Source: Acrocarpospora macrocephala (GTDB lineage: Bacteria > Actinomycetota > Actinomycetes > Streptosporangiales > Streptosporangiaceae). From it: a DNA stretch of 64,000 nt. Positions within the stretch are counted from its first letter, which is position 1. Every line of letters begins with the position of its first letter. The position numbers and the translations under genes were made by a program. Below the pieces are notes generated by a model that saw only the letters and a program-made list of their open reading frames with translations, had not been told where the DNA came from and made no database searches. Shown one piece after another: positions 61,078-64,000 of this stretch. The stretch spans positions 155,849 to 219,848 of the forward strand of contig NZ_BLAE01000012.1 of assembly GCF_009687865.1 (NCBI RefSeq), given 5' to 3'.

Positions 61078-61834
61078 GTCCCCTGACCTCGCTCAGTCCG
61101 GCCCGCAGCGCGGCCTGGTAGATCCACAGGTCGCCGCCGTAGGCGAGGATCCGGAAGCCCTTGGCGATCAGCGTGGCCGCCTCCTGCGGGCTCCCGGCCA
61201 TGAAACCGGCGGACTTGCCCGCCGCGCTCGCGGCCTTCGCCACCCGCTCCAGCGCCGCCAGGTAGTCGGGGTGCTCGAACTGGCCGGGTATCCCCATGCT
61301 GTTGGTCAGGTCGAAGTGCCCCACCCACAGCACGTCCACCCCGTCCACGGCGGCGATCTCCTCGACGGACTCCAGGCCCGCGACGGTCTCGATCTGGGCG
61401 ATCACCATCGTGTCCGCGTTCGCCGCCCGCATGTAGGCCACGTTGTCGGTGGCCGCGTAGTCGTCGTGGGCGACGCCGAACGCCGCGCCCCTGACCCCGT
61501 CGGGCGGGTACTTCGCCCAGCGCACCACATCGCGCGCCTGCCCGGCCGAGTCCACCATCGGGATCATGATCCCGCGGGCCCCGGTGTCCAGGGCGCGCGA
61601 GATCTGGGTCCGCTCGGCGGTGGGCACCCGGATGTACGGCTCGGCCCCGGTGGGCCGGGTGGTGGCCACGACCCGGCCGAGCGTCTCCCAGCCCCAGCCG
61701 GTGTGCTCGGCGTCGAAGATGACGAAACGGGCGCCCGCCCCGGCCGCGAGCCTGCCGATACCGGTGGTCGCGAACTCGAAGACGAACGTGCCGAGGACGA
61801 GCTCTCCGCTGCGGAGGGCCTGTTTGATGGTCAA
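61070..61834 (-). CDS. HpcH/HpaI-family class II aldolase
   Basis: This is a 254-aa metal-dependent aldolase of the HpcH/HpaI/2-keto-3-deoxy-sugar-acid group. Motifs are FVIFDAEHTGWGWE (catalytic His region), YIRVPTAERTQISRALDTGARGIMIPMV, the metal Glu in IAQIETVAGLESVEEI and metal Asp in VLWVGHFDLTNSMG. It would cleave a 2-keto acid to pyruvate or a related acid plus an aldehyde. I chose TTG 61834, with AGAAAGG 8 bases upstream, giving MTIKQALRSGELVLGTF. The frame is open much further upstream, but that part is antisense-like shadow over the dehydrogenase. TTG overlaps the dehydrogenase stop (TTGA). Confidence 0.88.
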   Translation of the reverse strand: MTIKQALRSGELVLGTFVFEFATTGIGRLAAGAGARFVIFDAEHTGWGWETLGRVVATTRPTGAEPYIRVPTAERTQISRALDTGARGIMIPMVDSAGQARDVVRWAKYPPDGVRGAAFGVAHDDYAATDNVAYMRAANADTMVIAQIETVAGLESVEEIAAVDGVDVLWVGHFDLTNSMGIPGQFEHPDYLAALERVAKAASAAGKSAGFMAGSPQEAATLIAKGFRILAYGGDLWIYQAALRAGLSEVRGLG

Positions 61835-62871
61835 CGGGATGCCTTTCTGGAGAGGAAGCGGGGGCTGGAAAGGAAGCGGGGATGGTCGAGGGCGGCCGGG
61901 TTGACCGGGTGCGCGGGCGCGCGCCCGGCGGCCACGTCCAGGGCGGCCTGGATCGCGCCGCAGCCGTTGCCCAGCGCGAGCTCGTCGGTCCAGGCGACCG
62001 CGTGCGGGGCGAGCAGCACGTTGTCCAGCGCCAGCAGCGGATCCGCCGGGTCGGGCGGCTCGACCTCGAAGACGTCCAGGGCCGCCCCGGCGATCCGCCG
62101 CGCGGTGAGCGCCTCGGTGAGGGCGGCCTGGTCCACGATCGGGCCTCTGGCCACGTTGACGAGGAAGGCGCTCGGCTTCATCGCGGCCAGCCGGGAGGCG
62201 TTCAGGAGATGGTGGGTCTGGGGGGTGAGGGCGCAGGTGACGACTACGAAGTCGGCCTCGGCCAGCAGCGTGTCCAGCTCGACCAGCGTCACCCCGGCCG
62301 CCTCTGCCGCGTCCCGATCGGCGAAGGGGTCGGCGGCGAGCTGCCGCAGGCCCAGCGGGGCGCACACCCGGGACACCTCGCGGCCGATGTTGCCCCACCC
62401 GACGAGACCGAGGACCCGGCCGGTGAGGCCGGTGCCCATATAAGCCAGCTTGTCCGCCCAGCGTCCGGTCCGGACCAGGGCGTCCTTCTCCCTGAGCCGG
62501 TGCGCGGCGGCCAGCAGCAGGGTCAGCGCCGACACGGCGACCGGGACGCGCACGCCGTCCGGGGTGATGGTGACCACGACACCGTGCCGGGTGCAGGCCT
62601 CGACGTCCACGTTGTCGTAGCCGACGCCGAAGCGGGCCACCAGCGCCAGGCGGTCGGCGCCCTTGAGCGTGTCTTCGGTGACCCTCGGCGTGAGCACGAT
62701 CAGCGCGTCGTAGCCGCGCACGGCCTCCGGCGGGATATCGCCGGAGGTGACGTCGATGAAGTCCCAGGCGACGCCGTCGGCCTCGTCGAGCGCGGCCAGG
62801 CCGATGTCGCCCCACCCGACATTCCCGTCCGAGTCGAGGAAGTCGCGGGTCAGGCCGATCCTGAAAGGCAT
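61831..62871 (-). CDS. D-2-hydroxyacid dehydrogenase (NAD-dependent)
   Basis: This is a 346-aa dehydrogenase of the D-isomer 2-hydroxyacid family, close to phosphoglycerate/glyoxylate reductases. Features are ARFGVGYDNVDVEAC, the NAD motif LVGWGNIGREV, catalytic Arg in NVARGPIVDQ, Glu in FEVEPPDPADP and His in LAPHAVAWTDE. C-terminal extension of about 30 residues is repetitive (DHPRFLSSPRFLSRKASR). It could reduce or oxidise a 2-keto/2-hydroxy acid produced in the pathway. ATG 62871; its first base is also the last base of the upstream TGA (TGATG). Confidence 0.9.
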   Translation of the reverse strand: MPFRIGLTRDFLDSDGNVGWGDIGLAALDEADGVAWDFIDVTSGDIPPEAVRGYDALIVLTPRVTEDTLKGADRLALVARFGVGYDNVDVEACTRHGVVVTITPDGVRVPVAVSALTLLLAAAHRLREKDALVRTGRWADKLAYMGTGLTGRVLGLVGWGNIGREVSRVCAPLGLRQLAADPFADRDAAEAAGVTLVELDTLLAEADFVVVTCALTPQTHHLLNASRLAAMKPSAFLVNVARGPIVDQAALTEALTARRIAGAALDVFEVEPPDPADPLLALDNVLLAPHAVAWTDELALGNGCGAIQAALDVAAGRAPAHPVNPAALDHPRFLSSPRFLSRKASR

Positions 62872-64000
62872 CAGTGGTCTCCTCCTGGGGGTGTGACGAG
62901 GATCGCGATCGAGGGAGGGCGCAGGCTCACGCGGGCGCCGCGCGGGCGCTCCCGCACGATCCACCCGCTGTCCTCCCGCGAGTTGGCGGGCGTGTCCGGC
63001 TCCGTCCGGGAGTCCGCCTCGGTGATCGTGGTGAGACTCTGGCCGCGGGCGTCCAGGACGATCGGCTCCCCGCCGTCCAACGCCGCGGCCACGACCAGCA
63101 GCCGCCCTCCGCGCCGTACGGCAAGGCCGGTGAGTCCCGCGGGCAGGGCGGGATCGGCGAGACGGCCGCCGGTGAAGGGGCGGAGCGCGGCCAGGACGTG
63201 GTGGGCCGGCGAATCCGCCAGGGCCGCCGCGTCCAGGCTGACCGCCGCCGCCCCGGTGAGGGCGCTCAGCGCGCCGACCAGCCAGGCCGCGCGGAAGAGG
63301 GCGGAGGGGGGCCTGTCGCCGGGGGCGGCGAAGCCGAAGGACGGCAGCAGCCCGACCGGCCCGGCGAACACCGGCCGGCCGTGCTCGGTGGCCTGGCGGA
63401 CGACCAGGGGATGGACCCGCAGCGTCTCCCGGATGCTCGCCTCGTCCGCGTGGTGCGCTTGGGCCGCGATCGGGAAGGCGACCAGGTCGAGGAGGTCGGC
63501 CGGGAAGTCCTCGGCCCGGTTCAGCTCGGCGAAGTGGGCCCGGCTGCCGCCGCCGATCCGCACCGGCGTGCCCGCGAAGGCGTGCCGGGCCTCGGCCGCC
63601 AGCTCCCTGGGCGTGCCGTGCGCGCGGTCGAACACCAGCAGCGTGCCCCCGCCGGAGGTCGGCCAGGCGTCCCTCAGCGCGGCGAGCTGACCCGGCGCCG
63701 AGCACACCGCGCTCAGCGTGAGCGGGAGCTCGGCGGCGACCAGCCGGTCCAGCTCCCGACGCCATCCGGACGTGCCCAGATCCACGGTCCCGTGCAGGAA
63801 GGAGGCGACGCCGAGCAAGTCCGATGAGCCTGCGGAGGGGGAAACCGCGTGCTCGGGTCCCGGGGACATGCGCGGGAAGGGCGAACCCGGTCGATCGACG
63901 GACATGTCCGTGGACGCGGAGATCAGGTCGGGGGTCGGGTGCAGGCCGATGGGGGGCAGGGTCGCGGAAATCAGGTCGGGGGTCAGGTGCAGGCCGATGG
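62871..64000 (-). CDS. Probable D-apionate lactonase-like protein (5' part beyond window)
   Basis: The frame is open from the right window edge to TGA 62871, at least 376 codons. It looks like the TIM-barrel and C-terminal beta domains of D-apionate lactonase (ApnL): VRIGGGSRAHFAELNR, LLDLVAFPIAAQAHHADEAS, ETLRVHPLVVRQATEHG and VFAGPVGLLPSFGF are the stretches I associate with that family. The conserved N-terminal domain should lie past 64000. An ATG at 63905 falls inside the domain and is unlikely to be the start. The segment from 63903 to the edge carries a 48-base in-frame repeat. It is coupled to the dehydrogenase gene. Assignment rests on remembered motifs. Confidence 0.6.
   Translation of the reverse strand, partial: IGLHLTPDLISATLPPIGLHPTPDLISASTDMSVDRPGSPFPRMSPGPEHAVSPSAGSSDLLGVASFLHGTVDLGTSGWRRELDRLVAAELPLTLSAVCSAPGQLAALRDAWPTSGGGTLLVFDRAHGTPRELAAEARHAFAGTPVRIGGGSRAHFAELNRAEDFPADLLDLVAFPIAAQAHHADEASIRETLRVHPLVVRQATEHGRPVFAGPVGLLPSFGFAAPGDRPPSALFRAAWLVGALSALTGAAAVSLDAAALADSPAHHVLAALRPFTGGRLADPALPAGLTGLAVRRGGRLLVVAAALDGGEPIVLDARGQSLTTITEADSRTEPDTPANSREDSGWIVRERPRGARVSLRPPSIAILVTPPGGDH
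63903..63998 (-). repeat. In-frame 48-bp tandem repeat inside the lactonase-like gene
   Basis: Two 16-codon units sit side by side on the minus strand: IGLHLTPDLISATLPP (63998-63951) and IGLHPTPDLISASTDM (63950-63903). The first 13 codons of each unit differ at only a few bases. The reading frame is kept, so the protein carries a duplicated strand-turn segment. Confidence 0.85.

Overview
The window is chromosomal DNA from a very GC-rich actinomycete. The evidence is strong C/G preference at third codon positions, many GTG and TTG starts, an H-NS-like Lsr2, a RadA-DisA pair, a DivIVA-like coiled-coil protein, RDD membrane proteins, ClpC and an actinobacterial SAM-IV riboswitch. The gene content suggests a filamentous genus of the Streptosporangiales, but that is inference. 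No rRNA, tRNA, CRISPR array, prophage or replication origin was seen. Mobile DNA is limited to one TnpB element (51.3-52.7 kb) and small remnants.

Layout. 0-4.1 kb: molybdate uptake operon (modB, modA and a Mop-domain regulator, minus strand) beside a LysR regulator and a metal-independent NAD formate dehydrogenase. 4.4-7.3 kb: a coupled cassette of a 666-aa protein, a lipoprotein and a WXG100-like protein. 7.5-19.5 kb: methyltransferase, polysaccharide deacetylase lipoprotein, a small HTH plus zinc-finger regulator, kynureninase, a VanZ-like protein, a GntR regulator with a small partner, a DivIVA-like protein, a gamma-carbonic-anhydrase-like protein and a PIG-V-like mannosyltransferase. 19.5-27.2 kb: a coupled glycosyltransferase pair bracketed by two copies of a 113-bp palindromic repeat, a membrane Fe-S oxidoreductase with a TetR regulator, two methyltransferases and a TIM-barrel isomerase. 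27.5-36.2 kb: RadA, DisA, MutY, an EboE-like protein, membrane proteins, a pseudogene graveyard and an SDR. 36.4-50.1 kb: ClpC, Lsr2, two RDD proteins, an N-acetyltransferase, an NlpC/P60 hydrolase, and a cofactor block (DUF2520 protein, PanC, a NadB-NadC fusion, CoaX). 50.4-58.6 kb: a MidA-like methyltransferase, TnpB, a cation/proton antiporter with its regulatory subunit and a decayed second copy, a P450, then a SAM-IV riboswitch leading into a cysteine-desulfurase-like gene and a stand-alone NuoD-like gene. 58.6-64.0 kb: a tightly coupled sugar-acid operon that runs off the window edge.

How the genes work together. The cofactor block joins pantothenate synthesis, its use by CoaX and de novo NAD synthesis. 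RadA and DisA link recombination to c-di-AMP signalling. The terminal operon (regulator, four-carbon-acid-type kinase, VOC protein, HpaI-type aldolase, D-2-hydroxyacid dehydrogenase and an apparent D-apionate lactonase) looks like a catabolic route for a branched sugar acid whose enzyme set does not match a route I know. It is the best candidate here for an undescribed pathway.

Other points of interest are the Mo-free formate dehydrogenase next to molybdate uptake, the riboswitch that may also control nuoD, the NadB-NadC fusion, an SDR without its catalytic tyrosine, and several duplications that record past recombination (the radA tail, the antiporter remnant, stop-start tandem repeats and fascin-like fragments).
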